Source: Pseudomonas sp. BP8 (GTDB lineage: Bacteria; Pseudomonadota; Gammaproteobacteria; Pseudomonadales; Pseudomonadaceae). From it: 64,000 bases of DNA. The notes beneath the pieces are model-generated. The model had not been told where the DNA came from, ran no database searches, and saw only the letters and a program-made list of their open reading frames with translations. The number at the start of each line of letters is the position of its first letter. Position 1 is the first letter of the stretch. Shown here in pieces: positions 34,730 through 45,043 of the stretch. The translations under genes were made by a program, and so were the position numbers. The stretch is from positions 5,362,501 to 5,426,500 of the forward strand of contig NZ_JAGINK010000001.1 of NCBI RefSeq assembly GCF_017875955.1, in the 5' to 3' direction.

Positions 34730-35653
34730 ATGCGTATCGTTCGTCAATTGCTGGGCGCCGCCATCGCGGCCGCTGTGATCGCTTCACCGGCCATGGCTGA
34801 AGAGCTGACCGGCACCCTGAAGAAGATCAAGGATTCGGGCACCATCACCCTGGGGCACCGCGACTCCTCCATTCCGTTTTCCTACTTCGCCGACGGCTCG
34901 GGTAAACCCGTTGGCTACTCCCACGACATCCAGCTGGCTATCGTTGAACACCTGAAGAAGCAGCTTGACGTCCCGAACCTCAATGCTCGCTACAACCTGG
35001 TCACCTCGCAGACCCGCATTCCACTGGTGCAGAACGGCACCGTCGACGTCGAATGTGGCTCGACCACCAACAACGTCGAGCGCCAGCAGCAGGTCAGCTT
35101 CTCGGTCGGCATCTTCGAAGTCGGTACCCGCCTGCTGACCAAGGTCAAGGACGGTAAACCGGCCTTCAACGACTTCCCGGATCTGGCTGGGAAAAACGTC
35201 GTCACCACCGCTGGCACTACGTCCGAGCGCATCCTCAAGGCGATGAACGCCGACAAGCAGATGAAGATGAACGTGATTTCCGCCAAGGACCACGGTGAAG
35301 CCTTCAACATGCTCGAAGGCGGCCGCGCCGTCGCCTTCATGATGGACGACGCGCTGCTGGCCGGTGAAATGGCCAAGGCCAAGAAGCCTGCTGACTGGAC
35401 CATCACCGGTACGCCGCAGTCCTACGAGATCTACGGCTGCATGGTGCGCAAGGGTGACGAGGCCTTCAAGAAGGCCGTCGATGACGCCATCGTCGCGCTG
35501 TACAAGTCGGGCGAGATCAACAAGATCTACGACAAGTGGTTCTCTCAGCCAATCCCGCCTAAGGGTCTGAATCTGAAGTTCCCGATGAGCGACGAGCTCA
35601 AGGCGCTGATCGCCAATCCAACCGACAAAGCTGCGGACGAAAAGAAGTCCTGA
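34730..35653 (+). CDS. aatJ: Acidic amino acid ABC transporter, substrate-binding protein
   Basis: Periplasmic binding protein for glutamate/aspartate, 307 residues. A signal peptide of about 23 residues ends ASPAMA. SBP family 3 features follow: TITLGHRDSSIPFSYF, VECGSTTNN and TTAGTTSER. GAGGAAAA lies just before ATG 34730. First gene of aatJQMP; transcribed from a sigma-54 promoter. Confidence 0.95.
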   Translation: MRIVRQLLGAAIAAAVIASPAMAEELTGTLKKIKDSGTITLGHRDSSIPFSYFADGSGKPVGYSHDIQLAIVEHLKKQLDVPNLNARYNLVTSQTRIPLVQNGTVDVECGSTTNNVERQQQVSFSVGIFEVGTRLLTKVKDGKPAFNDFPDLAGKNVVTTAGTTSERILKAMNADKQMKMNVISAKDHGEAFNMLEGGRAVAFMMDDALLAGEMAKAKKPADWTITGTPQSYEIYGCMVRKGDEAFKKAVDDAIVALYKSGEINKIYDKWFSQPIPPKGLNLKFPMSDELKALIANPTDKAADEKKS

Positions 35654-35662
35654 TCGGTAAAT

Positions 35663-35709
35663 AGTGGCCTGGTGCTCATCACGAGCATGAATTAACCCTG
35701 CAGGCCACT
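35663..35709 (+). other. Intercistronic hairpin after aatJ
   Basis: AGTGGCCTG (35663-35671) pairs with CAGGCCACT (35701-35709), and an inner GTGCTC / GAGCA(T) pair adds a second stem. There is no T run. Such structures commonly protect binding-protein mRNA and give higher expression than the permease genes. Confidence 0.7.
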
Positions 35710-35798
35710 CGTTAGTGTCTAACCTTTCATCCGAGGGCGCTCGCCGCCCTTGGATGCTCGAAGGTGCCCGTGAAACAACCGTCTGAGGGGAAATCCCG

Positions 35799-36545
35799 AT
35801 GAATTACAACTGGGACTGGGGCGTGTTCTTCAAGTCCACCGGCGTCGGTAGCGAAACCTACCTGGACTGGTACATCACCGGTCTGGGCTGGACCATCGCC
35901 ATCGCCATCTCCGCCTGGATCATCGCCTTGTTGCTGGGCTCGCTGCTGGGCGTCATGCGCACGGTGCCGAACCGCCTGGTGTCGGGCATCGCCACCGCGT
36001 ACGTGGAGCTGTTCCGCAATGTGCCGCTGCTGGTGCAGCTGTTCATCTGGTACTTCCTGGTGCCCGACCTGCTGCCCGAGGGCTTGCAGGAATGGTTCAA
36101 GCAAGACCTCAACCCAACGACTTCGGCACTGATCAGCGTGGTCATCTGCCTCGGCCTGTTCACTGCGGCGCGCGTCTGCGAACAGGTTCGTACCGGTATC
36201 CAGGCGCTGCCGCGTGGCCAGGAGGCCGCCGCCCGTGCGATGGGCTTCAGCCTGGCGCAGATCTACAACAACGTGCTGCTGCCGCAGGCCTACCGGATCA
36301 TCATCCCGCCGCTTACTTCTGAATTCCTCAACGTCTTCAAGAACTCCTCGGTAGCCTCGCTGATCGGCCTGATGGAGCTGCTGGCCCAGACCAAGCAGAC
36401 TGCCGAATTCTCGGCCAACCTGTTCGAAGCCTTCACCTTGGCCACCCTGATCTACTTCACCCTGAACATGGGGCTGATGTTGCTGATGCGCATGGTCGAG
36501 AAGAAAGTCGCCGTGCCAGGCCTGATCTCCGTGGGAGGTAAGTGA
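35799..36545 (+). CDS. aatQ: Acidic amino acid ABC transporter permease
   Basis: Inner-membrane permease, 248 residues, GltJ-like. It has about five membrane helices, the ELFRNVPLLVQLF segment and the EAA-type loop QEAAARAMGFS. It is preceded by AGGGGAAA. Its stop overlaps the aatM start by one base. Confidence 0.94.
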   Translation: MNYNWDWGVFFKSTGVGSETYLDWYITGLGWTIAIAISAWIIALLLGSLLGVMRTVPNRLVSGIATAYVELFRNVPLLVQLFIWYFLVPDLLPEGLQEWFKQDLNPTTSALISVVICLGLFTAARVCEQVRTGIQALPRGQEAAARAMGFSLAQIYNNVLLPQAYRIIIPPLTSEFLNVFKNSSVASLIGLMELLAQTKQTAEFSANLFEAFTLATLIYFTLNMGLMLLMRMVEKKVAVPGLISVGGK

Positions 36546-37216
36546 TGGAAATGGACTTTTCCGGGATTATCCCAGCCCTGCCAGGCCTGTGGAACGGCAT
36601 GCTGATGACCTTGCAACTGATGGTCATGGGCGTGATTGGCGGTATCGCCCTGGGGACCATCCTGGCCCTGATGCGGCTGTCGTCAAACAAGCTGCTGTCG
36701 CGGCTGGCCGGTGCCTACGTCAACTACTTCCGCTCGATCCCGCTGCTGCTGGTGATCACCTGGTTCTACCTGGCGGTGCCGTTCGTGCTGCGCTGGATCA
36801 CTGGCGAAGACACCCCGGTGGGTGCCTTCACCTCGTGCGTAGTGGCCTTCATGATGTTCGAGGCGGCCTACTTCTGCGAGATCGTCCGGGCCGGCGTGCA
36901 GTCGATCTCCAAGGGCCAGATGGGCGCCGCCCAAGCACTGGGCATGAACTACAGCCAGACCATGCGTCTGATCATCCTGCCGCAGGCGTTTCGCAAGATG
37001 ACGCCGTTGCTGCTGCAACAGAGCATCATCCTGTTCCAGGATACGTCGCTGGTTTACACCGTGGGCCTGGTCGACTTCCTTAACTCGGCACGCGCCAATG
37101 GCGATATCATCGGCCGCTCACACGAGTTCCTGATCTTCGCCGGTGTCGTGTACTTCCTCATCAGCTTCTCCGCTTCATGGCTGGTCAAGCGCCTGCAAAA
37201 AAGGATCACCGTATGA
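36545..37216 (+). CDS. aatM: Acidic amino acid ABC transporter permease
   Basis: Second permease, 223 residues, GltK-like, with RSIPLLLVITWFYL and the EAA loop QMGAAQALGMNY. ATG 36545 is chosen over GTG 36542 because GGAGGT ends 5 nt before it. Four-base overlap with aatP. Confidence 0.94.
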   Translation: MEMDFSGIIPALPGLWNGMLMTLQLMVMGVIGGIALGTILALMRLSSNKLLSRLAGAYVNYFRSIPLLLVITWFYLAVPFVLRWITGEDTPVGAFTSCVVAFMMFEAAYFCEIVRAGVQSISKGQMGAAQALGMNYSQTMRLIILPQAFRKMTPLLLQQSIILFQDTSLVYTVGLVDFLNSARANGDIIGRSHEFLIFAGVVYFLISFSASWLVKRLQKRITV

Positions 37217-37947
37217 TTTCCATCAAGAACGTCAACAAGTGGTACGGCGACTTCCAGGTGCTCACCGACTGCACCACCGATGTCAAAAAGGGTGAAGTGG
37301 TCGTGGTCTGCGGGCCGTCCGGCTCGGGCAAGTCGACCCTGATCAAGTGCGTCAACGCCCTCGAACCGTTCCAGAAAGGCGACATCGTGGTCGACGGCAC
37401 GTCGATCTCCGACCCGAAGACCAACCTGCCCAAGCTGCGTTCGCGGGTCGGCATGGTGTTCCAGCACTTCGAACTGTTCCCGCACCTGACCATCACCGAG
37501 AACCTGACCATCGCGCAGATCAAGGTGCTCGGCCGCAGCAAGGAAGAGGCCACCAAGAAGGGCCTGGCGCTGCTTGAGCGCGTCGGCCTGTCGGCCCATG
37601 CGCACAAGCACCCGGGCCAGCTCTCCGGCGGCCAGCAGCAGCGTGTGGCCATCGCCCGCGCGCTGTCGATGGACCCGATCGTCATGCTGTTCGACGAACC
37701 GACCTCGGCGCTCGACCCGGAAATGGTCAGCGAAGTACTCGATGTGATGGTCCAGCTGGCCCATGAAGGCATGACCATGATGTGCGTGACCCACGAGATG
37801 GGCTTTGCTCGCAAGGTCGCCAATCGGGTCATCTTCATGGACAAGGGCAACATCATCGAAGACTGCACCAAGGAAGAATTCTTCGGCGATCAGACCGCCC
37901 GCGACCAGCGCACCCAGCACTTCCTCAGCAAGATCCTGCAACACTAA
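37213..37947 (+). CDS. aatP: Acidic amino acid ABC transporter ATP-binding protein
   Basis: 244-residue ATPase of the polar amino acid group (GltL/GlnQ). Walker A GPSGSGKST, Q-loop VFQHFELFPH, signature LSGGQQQR and Walker B VMLFDEPTSALDPE are intact. Last transporter gene; it is separated from aauS by a strong hairpin. Confidence 0.96.
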   Translation: MISIKNVNKWYGDFQVLTDCTTDVKKGEVVVVCGPSGSGKSTLIKCVNALEPFQKGDIVVDGTSISDPKTNLPKLRSRVGMVFQHFELFPHLTITENLTIAQIKVLGRSKEEATKKGLALLERVGLSAHAHKHPGQLSGGQQQRVAIARALSMDPIVMLFDEPTSALDPEMVSEVLDVMVQLAHEGMTMMCVTHEMGFARKVANRVIFMDKGNIIEDCTKEEFFGDQTARDQRTQHFLSKILQH

Positions 37948-37961
37948 GTCGGCCGCAGCGC

Positions 37962-37989
37962 CCACTGTCCGGCCCTCTCCGGACAGTGG
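37962..37989 (+). other. Strong hairpin between aatP and aauS
   Basis: CCACTGTCCGG and CCGGACAGTGG form a perfect 11-bp stem with a 6-nt loop. No T run follows, so it is not a classic terminator. It may be an attenuator, a processing site or a protein site; TCCGG/CCGGA resembles an AauR half-site pair with 6-bp rather than 4-bp spacing. Confidence 0.6.
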
Positions 37990-38015
37990 ACGCTGGTCGT
38001 GACAAGGCCACTGTG

Positions 38016-39920
38016 ATGAAATGCGACCCCTCGCTCCTGCGCCCTGCCAAACCCGCCGTGAAATCCCGTCTGATCCGCCAATTGCTGCTGCCGCCCCTGA
38101 TCATCCTGCTGATGGTCGGCCTGGGCCTGATCGGCTATCTGATCAGCGATAGCAACGGTATCCGCACCCTTAGCGAAAATGGCGAGCGTCAGCTCGAGCT
38201 GCATGCGCGTACGGTCGAAAGCGAAATCAGCAAATACACCTACCTGCCGAGCCTGCTCGAACTGGAAGACAGCGTCTCACTGCTGCTGACCGATTCCGAT
38301 AGCGGCGCGCGGCAGACCGTCAATGAATACCTCGAAGGCCTCAATCGACGCAGCCGCAGCCGGGCGATCTTCGTGCTCGATACCAGTGGTCGGGTACAAG
38401 CCACCAGCAACTGGCGCGATGCCGATTCGTTTCTTGGCGAAGACCTGTCGTTCCGTGCCTACTTCCAGGATGCCGTGCGCGGCGAGCCGGGGCGGTTCTA
38501 CGGGATCGGCAGCACCACCGGCGAAGCCGGTTACTTCCTGGCCCACGGCCTGGAGGAGCACGGCAAGATCATCGGCGTGGCGGTCATCAAGGTGCGTCTC
38601 GACACACTCGAGGAGCGCTGGCAACGCGCCCGCCTGGAAGCCTTTGTCAGTGATGAGAACGGCATCATCATCCTTTCCAGTGACCCGGCCCGACGGCTCA
38701 AGGCGGTCCGCGCGCTGAGCCCGCAAACCAAGGAGCGCCTGGCGCGCAGCCTGCAGTACTACTGGTGGCCGCTTAACGAGCTGCAGCCGCTGGCCCGCGA
38801 AACCCTGGCAGATGGCGTCGAGAAACTGACCTTCCCGGCCAACAGCGAGACCGCCCAAGGCAAGCCGCATGAAGTCGCCTACCTGGCGCAGACCCGGCGG
38901 TTGGCCGACACGCCCTGGCATTTCACCCTGCTCACCCCCCTGCAGGACCTGCGCCGTGAATCGCTGGTGCAAGGCGTGCTGGTGGCCGTGGCGTTCGCCT
39001 TGCTGACGATCCTGGCGATCGCCTGGAACGAGCGGCGCAAGGTGATCGCCACGCGCCTGGCCGCCCGTGAGGCCCTGGAAGAAGCCAACAGTCACCTGGA
39101 GCGCAAGATCACTGAGCGCACCGCCGACCTGCGCGCAAGCAACGAACGGCTCAAGGGCCAGATTCGCGAGCGGCGCCACGCCGAACAGACCTTGCGCCAT
39201 GCCCAGGATGAGCTGGTCCAGGCCGGCAAGCTGGCGGCCATCGGCCAGATGTCGACCAGCATTGCCCACGAGCTCAACCAACCGCTGGCGGCGCTGCGGA
39301 CCTTGTCTGGCAACACCGTGCGCTTCCTTGAGCGGGGCGCGCTGGAAACCGCCAGCACCAACTTGCGCACCATGAACGACCTGATCGACCGCATGGGCCG
39401 CATCACCGCCAGCCTGCGCTCGTTCGCCCGCCGCGGCGACGATGGCGGCCAGGCCTCGTTGACCAAGGCCGTCGAGGCCAGCCTGCAGGTACTCGGCAAT
39501 CGCATTGCCGGCTGCCATTTGCAGTTGCACAATCACTACGACGACCAGCAACTGGCCATCGACCAGACCCGCCTGGAGCAGATTCTGGTCAACCTGATCG
39601 GCAACGCTCTGGATGCCATGGCCAGCCAGCCGCAGCCACAGTTGTGGCTCGAAGGCGAACTGCTGGGCGACAAGTATCGCCTGCGCGTACGCGACAATGG
39701 CCACGGCATCGATGTCGAAACACGCAAGCACCTGTTCGAACCTTTCTTTACCACCAAACCGGGCGAGCATGGCCTGGGCCTGGGCCTGACCCTGTCGGCG
39801 AGTCTTGCCGCCGCGGCCAAGGGCTCGTTGAACGTCGAGCACCCTGCCAGCGGCGGTACTGCTTTCGTCCTGGCCTTGCCGCTGCTCAACACCCCTACCG
39901 AATCGGCAGAGCTGCCATGA
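38016..39920 (+). CDS. aauS: Two-component sensor kinase for acidic amino acids
   Basis: 634-residue DctB-type histidine kinase. A membrane helix near 22-45, a periplasmic double-Cache sensor (about 55-310), a second membrane helix near 325-345, a coiled coil, HisKA with H418 in IAHELNQPL and an HATPase domain (NLIGNALDA, DNGHGID, GLGLGL). It senses glutamate/aspartate in P. putida and activates AauR. aauR follows after 13 nt. Confidence 0.95.
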   Translation: MKCDPSLLRPAKPAVKSRLIRQLLLPPLIILLMVGLGLIGYLISDSNGIRTLSENGERQLELHARTVESEISKYTYLPSLLELEDSVSLLLTDSDSGARQTVNEYLEGLNRRSRSRAIFVLDTSGRVQATSNWRDADSFLGEDLSFRAYFQDAVRGEPGRFYGIGSTTGEAGYFLAHGLEEHGKIIGVAVIKVRLDTLEERWQRARLEAFVSDENGIIILSSDPARRLKAVRALSPQTKERLARSLQYYWWPLNELQPLARETLADGVEKLTFPANSETAQGKPHEVAYLAQTRRLADTPWHFTLLTPLQDLRRESLVQGVLVAVAFALLTILAIAWNERRKVIATRLAAREALEEANSHLERKITERTADLRASNERLKGQIRERRHAEQTLRHAQDELVQAGKLAAIGQMSTSIAHELNQPLAALRTLSGNTVRFLERGALETASTNLRTMNDLIDRMGRITASLRSFARRGDDGGQASLTKAVEASLQVLGNRIAGCHLQLHNHYDDQQLAIDQTRLEQILVNLIGNALDAMASQPQPQLWLEGELLGDKYRLRVRDNGHGIDVETRKHLFEPFFTTKPGEHGLGLGLTLSASLAAAAKGSLNVEHPASGGTAFVLALPLLNTPTESAELP

Positions 39921-39933
39921 GCAAAGGGTACCT

Positions 39934-41262
<1,329 letters not shown>

Positions 41263-41280
41263 CCCCTGACTTCAACCTGG

Positions 41281-41625
41281 ATGAACATTGTGGATCTGCT
41301 ATTCAAAGCCGCCTTGGGAGCGGGCGTGGTGGTACTGCTGGCGATTCTGGCGAAAACGCGCAATTACTACATTGCCGGGCTGGTGCCGCTGTTTCCGACC
41401 TTTGCCCTGATCGCGCACTACATCGTCGGCAAGGGACGCTCGCTGGAAGACCTGAAGACCACCATCCTGTTCGGCATGTGGTCGATCATTCCGTATTTCG
41501 TCTACCTGGCGACCTTGTATGTGCTGGTCGACCGGATGCGCCTTGAAGTGTCGCTGGCGCTGGCCACCGTGGCCTGGCTGGTGGCGGCGACGGTGCTGGT
41601 GAGCCTTTGGGTGCGCATGCACTGA
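41281..41625 (+). CDS. GlpM-family membrane protein
   Basis: 114 residues with four predicted membrane helices. KTRNYYIAGLVPLFPTFALIAHYIVG and the FGMWSIIPY region resemble Pseudomonas GlpM. The exact role is unknown; GlpM has been linked to alginate and glycerol metabolism in P. aeruginosa. It starts 18 nt after aauR, so it may share its transcript. The ribosome site is poor and a GTG at 41290 is a possible alternative start. Confidence 0.72.
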   Translation: MNIVDLLFKAALGAGVVVLLAILAKTRNYYIAGLVPLFPTFALIAHYIVGKGRSLEDLKTTILFGMWSIIPYFVYLATLYVLVDRMRLEVSLALATVAWLVAATVLVSLWVRMH

Positions 41626-41652
41626 GATCACATGCCTCAAGGCCGACGCGGA

Positions 41653-41704
41653 CCCTGTGGCAGCGGCCTTGTGTCGCGAAAGGGCCGCACAGCGGCCCCG
41701 GCAC
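41653..41704. repeat. Single REP unit (family GGAGCGGCCTTGTGTCGCGAA)
   Basis: CCTGTGGCAGCGGCC-TTGTGTCGCGAAAGGGCC with the GCACAGCGGCCCC flank. Unlike the others in this window it has no inverted partner. It lies between the convergent GlpM-like and hydrolase genes. Confidence 0.82.
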
Positions 41705-41705
41705 T

Positions 41706-42701
41706 CTACAGCCGAGCCAAGTGCGTCAGGTCTTCCCGATGCGACTTCAGGTACGGCAACACCGCCCCCAGCAACGGCGCCTTGAACGGCTCCTGAAAGC
41801 GATGCGCCAACCCCGGAATCAGCCGCAACTGGCTGCCCTGGATATGCGCCGCCAGATGCACCCCGTGCATCACCGGCAGCAACGGATCGGCCGTGCCATG
41901 CACCACCAGCGTCGGCACTCGCAACTGATTCAACAGCTCGACTCGACTGGGCTCGGCCAGAATCGCCATGATCTGCCGCTTGGCCCCTTCCGGATTGAAC
42001 GCTCGGTCATAGGCCAGCGCCGCCTGCTGCAACAATACTGCACGCTCATCACGTACCTGTGGGCTGCCCAGCGCGGCTAACAAGTCCGCCTGTTGCTCGA
42101 TCGCCACCTCGCGGCTCGGCGCACTTCTGCGCGCCAACAACTGAATCAGCGCCGGGCTCGGCGCAGGCAGCCCAGCGGCGCCCGAGCTGGACATCACCAA
42201 GGTCAGGCTGCGCACCCGCTCGGGCGCGATGGCCGCCAAGTGCTGGGCGATCATGCCGCCCATGCTCACCCCTAGCACATGAAACTGATCGACCTGCAAC
42301 GCATCCATCAGGCGCAGGCCATCCCCGGCCATGTCGGTCAGGGTATAGGGCGCCGCTACCGACAGGCCGAGCTTGTAGCGCAACAGCTCAAGGGTGAGGT
42401 TGGCCGAAGGCGGCAGCTGCTTCCAGCGCGACAGGCCAACATCGCGGTTGTCATAGCGAATCACCCGAAAGCCTTGCCGGCAGAGCGCCTCGACCACGTC
42501 ATCCGGCCAATGGATGAGTTGCCCGCCCAGCCCCATCACCAGCAACAGCGCCGGGTCGGTCGATGAGCCAACGCTCTGGTAAACCAGGCTTACCTCACCC
42601 AGATCGGCTCGCTGCACCGGCACATCGGCGGCGCAGCGTTGCCCCGCCAGGGCACCCGGCAGGTTGAACAGCAAACAGAAAAAAAGCAGTAAAGCCCGCA
42701 T
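41706..42701 (-). CDS. Exported alpha/beta hydrolase
   Basis: 331 residues. A signal peptide ends near PGALAG, so it is likely periplasmic. The catalytic triad is visible: Ser in GVSMGG, Asp in HGTADPLLP and His in GLAHRF. The MGLGGQ segment after the first strand is the oxyanion region. The substrate is unknown. It is divergent from metR. Confidence 0.88.
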   Translation of the reverse strand: MRALLLFFCLLFNLPGALAGQRCAADVPVQRADLGEVSLVYQSVGSSTDPALLLVMGLGGQLIHWPDDVVEALCRQGFRVIRYDNRDVGLSRWKQLPPSANLTLELLRYKLGLSVAAPYTLTDMAGDGLRLMDALQVDQFHVLGVSMGGMIAQHLAAIAPERVRSLTLVMSSSGAAGLPAPSPALIQLLARRSAPSREVAIEQQADLLAALGSPQVRDERAVLLQQAALAYDRAFNPEGAKRQIMAILAEPSRVELLNQLRVPTLVVHGTADPLLPVMHGVHLAAHIQGSQLRLIPGLAHRFQEPFKAPLLGAVLPYLKSHREDLTHLARL

Positions 42702-42896
42702 GACAGAAACACCAGAATGCAGATCCCCAGTAGAGCGCGAGTCTGATGAAAATCATTCAAGCGCGCTGCCACAGTTCGGTGACAGTTTGATGAACCCTGC
42801 CCAGTGGTCAGTGAGGATCAGGTCGACAGCGGCGATCAACATGAGCGAAACTCACTACATGTCGTTATCCCCCTGGCTTCTCCCCCGGAGTTCGTT

Positions 42897-43814
42897 GTGC
42901 TGGAAATCCGCCACCTGAAAACCCTTCATGCCCTGCGCGAGGCCGATAGCCTGGTCGAAGCGGCCGAGCGCCTGCACCTGACCCAGTCGGCGCTATCGCA
43001 TCAGTTCAAGGAACTCGAAGAGCGCCTGGGCATGTCGCTGTTCGTGCGCAAGACCAAACCGATCCGCTTCACCAGCGCCGGCCTGCGCCTGTTGCAACTG
43101 GCCGACGCCACCCTGCCGCTGCTGCGTAGCGCCGAGCGCGACATTGCGCGCCTGGCAGGCGGAACCGCCGGACGCCTGCACATGGCCATCGAATGCCACA
43201 GCTGCTTCCAGTGGCTGATGCCGACCATCGACCAGTTTCGCGATGCCTGGCCGGAAGTCGAGCTCGACCTGGCCTCGGGCTTTGCCTTCGCCCCGCTGCC
43301 GGCACTGGCCCGCGGCGACCTCGACCTGGTGGTGACCTCCGATCCGCTCGACCTGTCTGGCATTACCTATGTGCCGCTGTTCACCTACGAGGCGATGCTG
43401 GCGGTGGCCAATCAGCACGCGCTGGCCAGCAAGCCGTACATGGTGCCGCAAGACCTGCTCGACCAGACCCTGATCACCTATCCGGTGGAACGTGATCGGC
43501 TGGATATCTTTACCCGCTTTCTGGAGCCGGCCGACATCGAGCCTGCCGCAGTGCGCACTTCAGAGCTGACCGTGATGATGATGCAACTGGTGGCCAGCGG
43601 CCGTGGCGTGTGCGGCATGCCGCACTGGGCCCTGCACGAGTACAGTTCGCGCGGCTACGTCAAGGGTAAGCGCCTGGGCGAGAAAGGCCTGTTCGCCACG
43701 CTCTACGCGGCGGTGCGCACCGACATGCTCGATGCACCGTACATGCGTGATTTCTTGCTCACTGCCAAAGACACCTCATTCGCCACCCTCGATGGGGTCA
43801 GCGCGGTGCGTTGA
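42897..43814 (+). CDS. metR: LysR-family regulator of methionine biosynthesis
   Basis: 305 residues from GTG 42897, preceded by GGAG. The N-terminal helix-turn-helix (about 17-37, AAERLHLTQSALSHQ) is followed by AIECHSCFQWL and DLDLVVTSD, and both closely track E. coli MetR. It should activate methionine-pathway genes with homocysteine as co-inducer. Longer in-frame starts from 42804 are rejected because family members start MxEIRHLKT. Its end overlaps the convergent Nudix gene by 17 bp. Confidence 0.92.
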   Translation: MLEIRHLKTLHALREADSLVEAAERLHLTQSALSHQFKELEERLGMSLFVRKTKPIRFTSAGLRLLQLADATLPLLRSAERDIARLAGGTAGRLHMAIECHSCFQWLMPTIDQFRDAWPEVELDLASGFAFAPLPALARGDLDLVVTSDPLDLSGITYVPLFTYEAMLAVANQHALASKPYMVPQDLLDQTLITYPVERDRLDIFTRFLEPADIEPAAVRTSELTVMMMQLVASGRGVCGMPHWALHEYSSRGYVKGKRLGEKGLFATLYAAVRTDMLDAPYMRDFLLTAKDTSFATLDGVSAVR

Positions 43815-44211
43815 GCAGCTCGCGGTAGAGCGGCAGGATCAGGTCGCGGGTCAGCGGCGCCAGTTGCAGGGTGGTTGTTTGATCAGCCGCCAGCCAGTGC
43901 ACTTCCTCGATCTCCGCGGCCGGCGCCACGGCGGCGGCGGTGTCGATACGAAACAGCTCGGCCTGGACTTCGAAGCCAGGCTCGTTGGCCGCCGGCGCGC
44001 TGAACTGGCCGAGGTATTCAGCCTGGCTTGGGTCAAGCTGCAGGCCCAGTTCTTCTTCCAGCTCACGCACCAGCGCCTGTTGCGGGGTTTCACCCGCGTC
44101 AATCTTGCCGCCAGGTTGCATGAAGGCTTGCGTGCCGCGCTTGCGTACCAGCAGGGTACGGCCCTGGGGGTCGATCAAAAGGGCGGCGGCGATGCGGATG
44201 GTTTTCGTCAT
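43798..44211 (-). CDS. Nudix hydrolase
   Basis: 137 residues with a complete Nudix box starting GGKIDAGET and ending RELEEELGL (about 37-59), so it hydrolyses a nucleoside diphosphate derivative; the substrate is unknown. ATG 44211 begins the first strand; an extension upstream is not supported. Overlaps the end of metR tail to tail. Confidence 0.9.
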   Translation of the reverse strand: MTKTIRIAAALLIDPQGRTLLVRKRGTQAFMQPGGKIDAGETPQQALVRELEEELGLQLDPSQAEYLGQFSAPAANEPGFEVQAELFRIDTAAAVAPAAEIEEVHWLAADQTTTLQLAPLTRDLILPLYRELLNAPR

Positions 44212-44601
44212 GAAGCGCTCGTGGCACGTAAAGGGATGAGAATACCTGATCCCTGCAGCGTCTGTGCCGAGGCAAGCCTTAACTGACTGGCCGCAGGCCT
44301 TTCGCGCCAGTCGGCAGACATACACAGCTTCCGTGGAACTGTCTTGCGCTAAACCTCACGCTGGCGCGGTCTGTGTGGGAGCGGCCTTGTGTCGCGAAAT
44401 GAGGGCGAAGCCCTCACCAGCTGACTTACAACCACACGCAATGCCAATGCGGGTAGCAGTGGGCGAACGGATCCGTATCTGGAGGTAATGCCGGTGAGGG
44501 CTGCGCCCTCATTTCGCGGCACAAGGCCGCTCCCACAGAGTCCGCGCGTGCCTCAAGACTGGCGCTGTGTTTGTTCGCGCAGCGGCCCCAGCGCCCCTCG
44601 C
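44212..44601. repeat. Intergenic region with inverted REP pair
   Basis: 390 bp without a gene. Units at 44371-44417 and 44492-44540 are inverted. The left has GGGAGCGGCCTTGTGTCGCG and GAGGGCGAAGCCCTC, the right its complement. The rest shows no recognised signal. Confidence 0.85.
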
Positions 44602-44865
44602 CTAGTTCGCAGTCTTTCCGGCAAATCCGGCAAAGCGCTTGTTGAACCCGGCCACCCGCCCTTCGACGGTAGTCTTGCGTTGCTGACCGGTATAGACCGG
44701 GTGCGAGGCGCTCGACACATCCAAGGCCACGTACGGATAGCTCTGCCCGTCGCTGTGCTGCTGGGTACGATCGGTATCCACCGTCGAACCGATCAGGAAA
44801 TACACATCGGCCGCGGTGTCGTGGAACAGCACCGGACGATAGGCAGGATGGATATCAGGTTTCAT
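44602..44865 (-). CDS. rpmE2: 50S ribosomal protein L31 type B
   Basis: 87-residue ribosomal protein L31 paralogue of the zinc-free type: the cysteines of the CxxC zinc ribbon are absent. The MKPDIHPAYRPV start and the HPVYTGQQRK segment are family markers. Such paralogues replace the zinc-binding L31 during zinc starvation. A Zur-like palindrome precedes it. Confidence 0.96.
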   Translation of the reverse strand: MKPDIHPAYRPVLFHDTAADVYFLIGSTVDTDRTQQHSDGQSYPYVALDVSSASHPVYTGQQRKTTVEGRVAGFNKRFAGFAGKTAN

Positions 44866-44887
44866 GGCAAAAGCCCTCAAGCGCTAA

Positions 44888-44902
44888 GTGATACTTTATA
44901 AC
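44888..44902. promoter_or_regulatory. Zur-like box of rpmE2
   Basis: GTGATA-CTT-TATAAC is an inverted repeat with one mismatch against GTTATA / TATAAC, the core of gammaproteobacterial Zur boxes. It ends 23 nt before the start codon, where a repressor would block transcription. Confidence 0.7.
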
Positions 44903-45043
44903 ATACTAAAGGCGAATGGTTTTTGATACCGCGAATTTCATTTTTCTCTCGCCGCTCAAGGCTGGCCTTAGGTCGCCGGATAGGGCTATGGTCGGGGTTT
45001 GCCCCAGGCCCTGAGCCTGACCGAGCCATCGCAAGGATTACGT

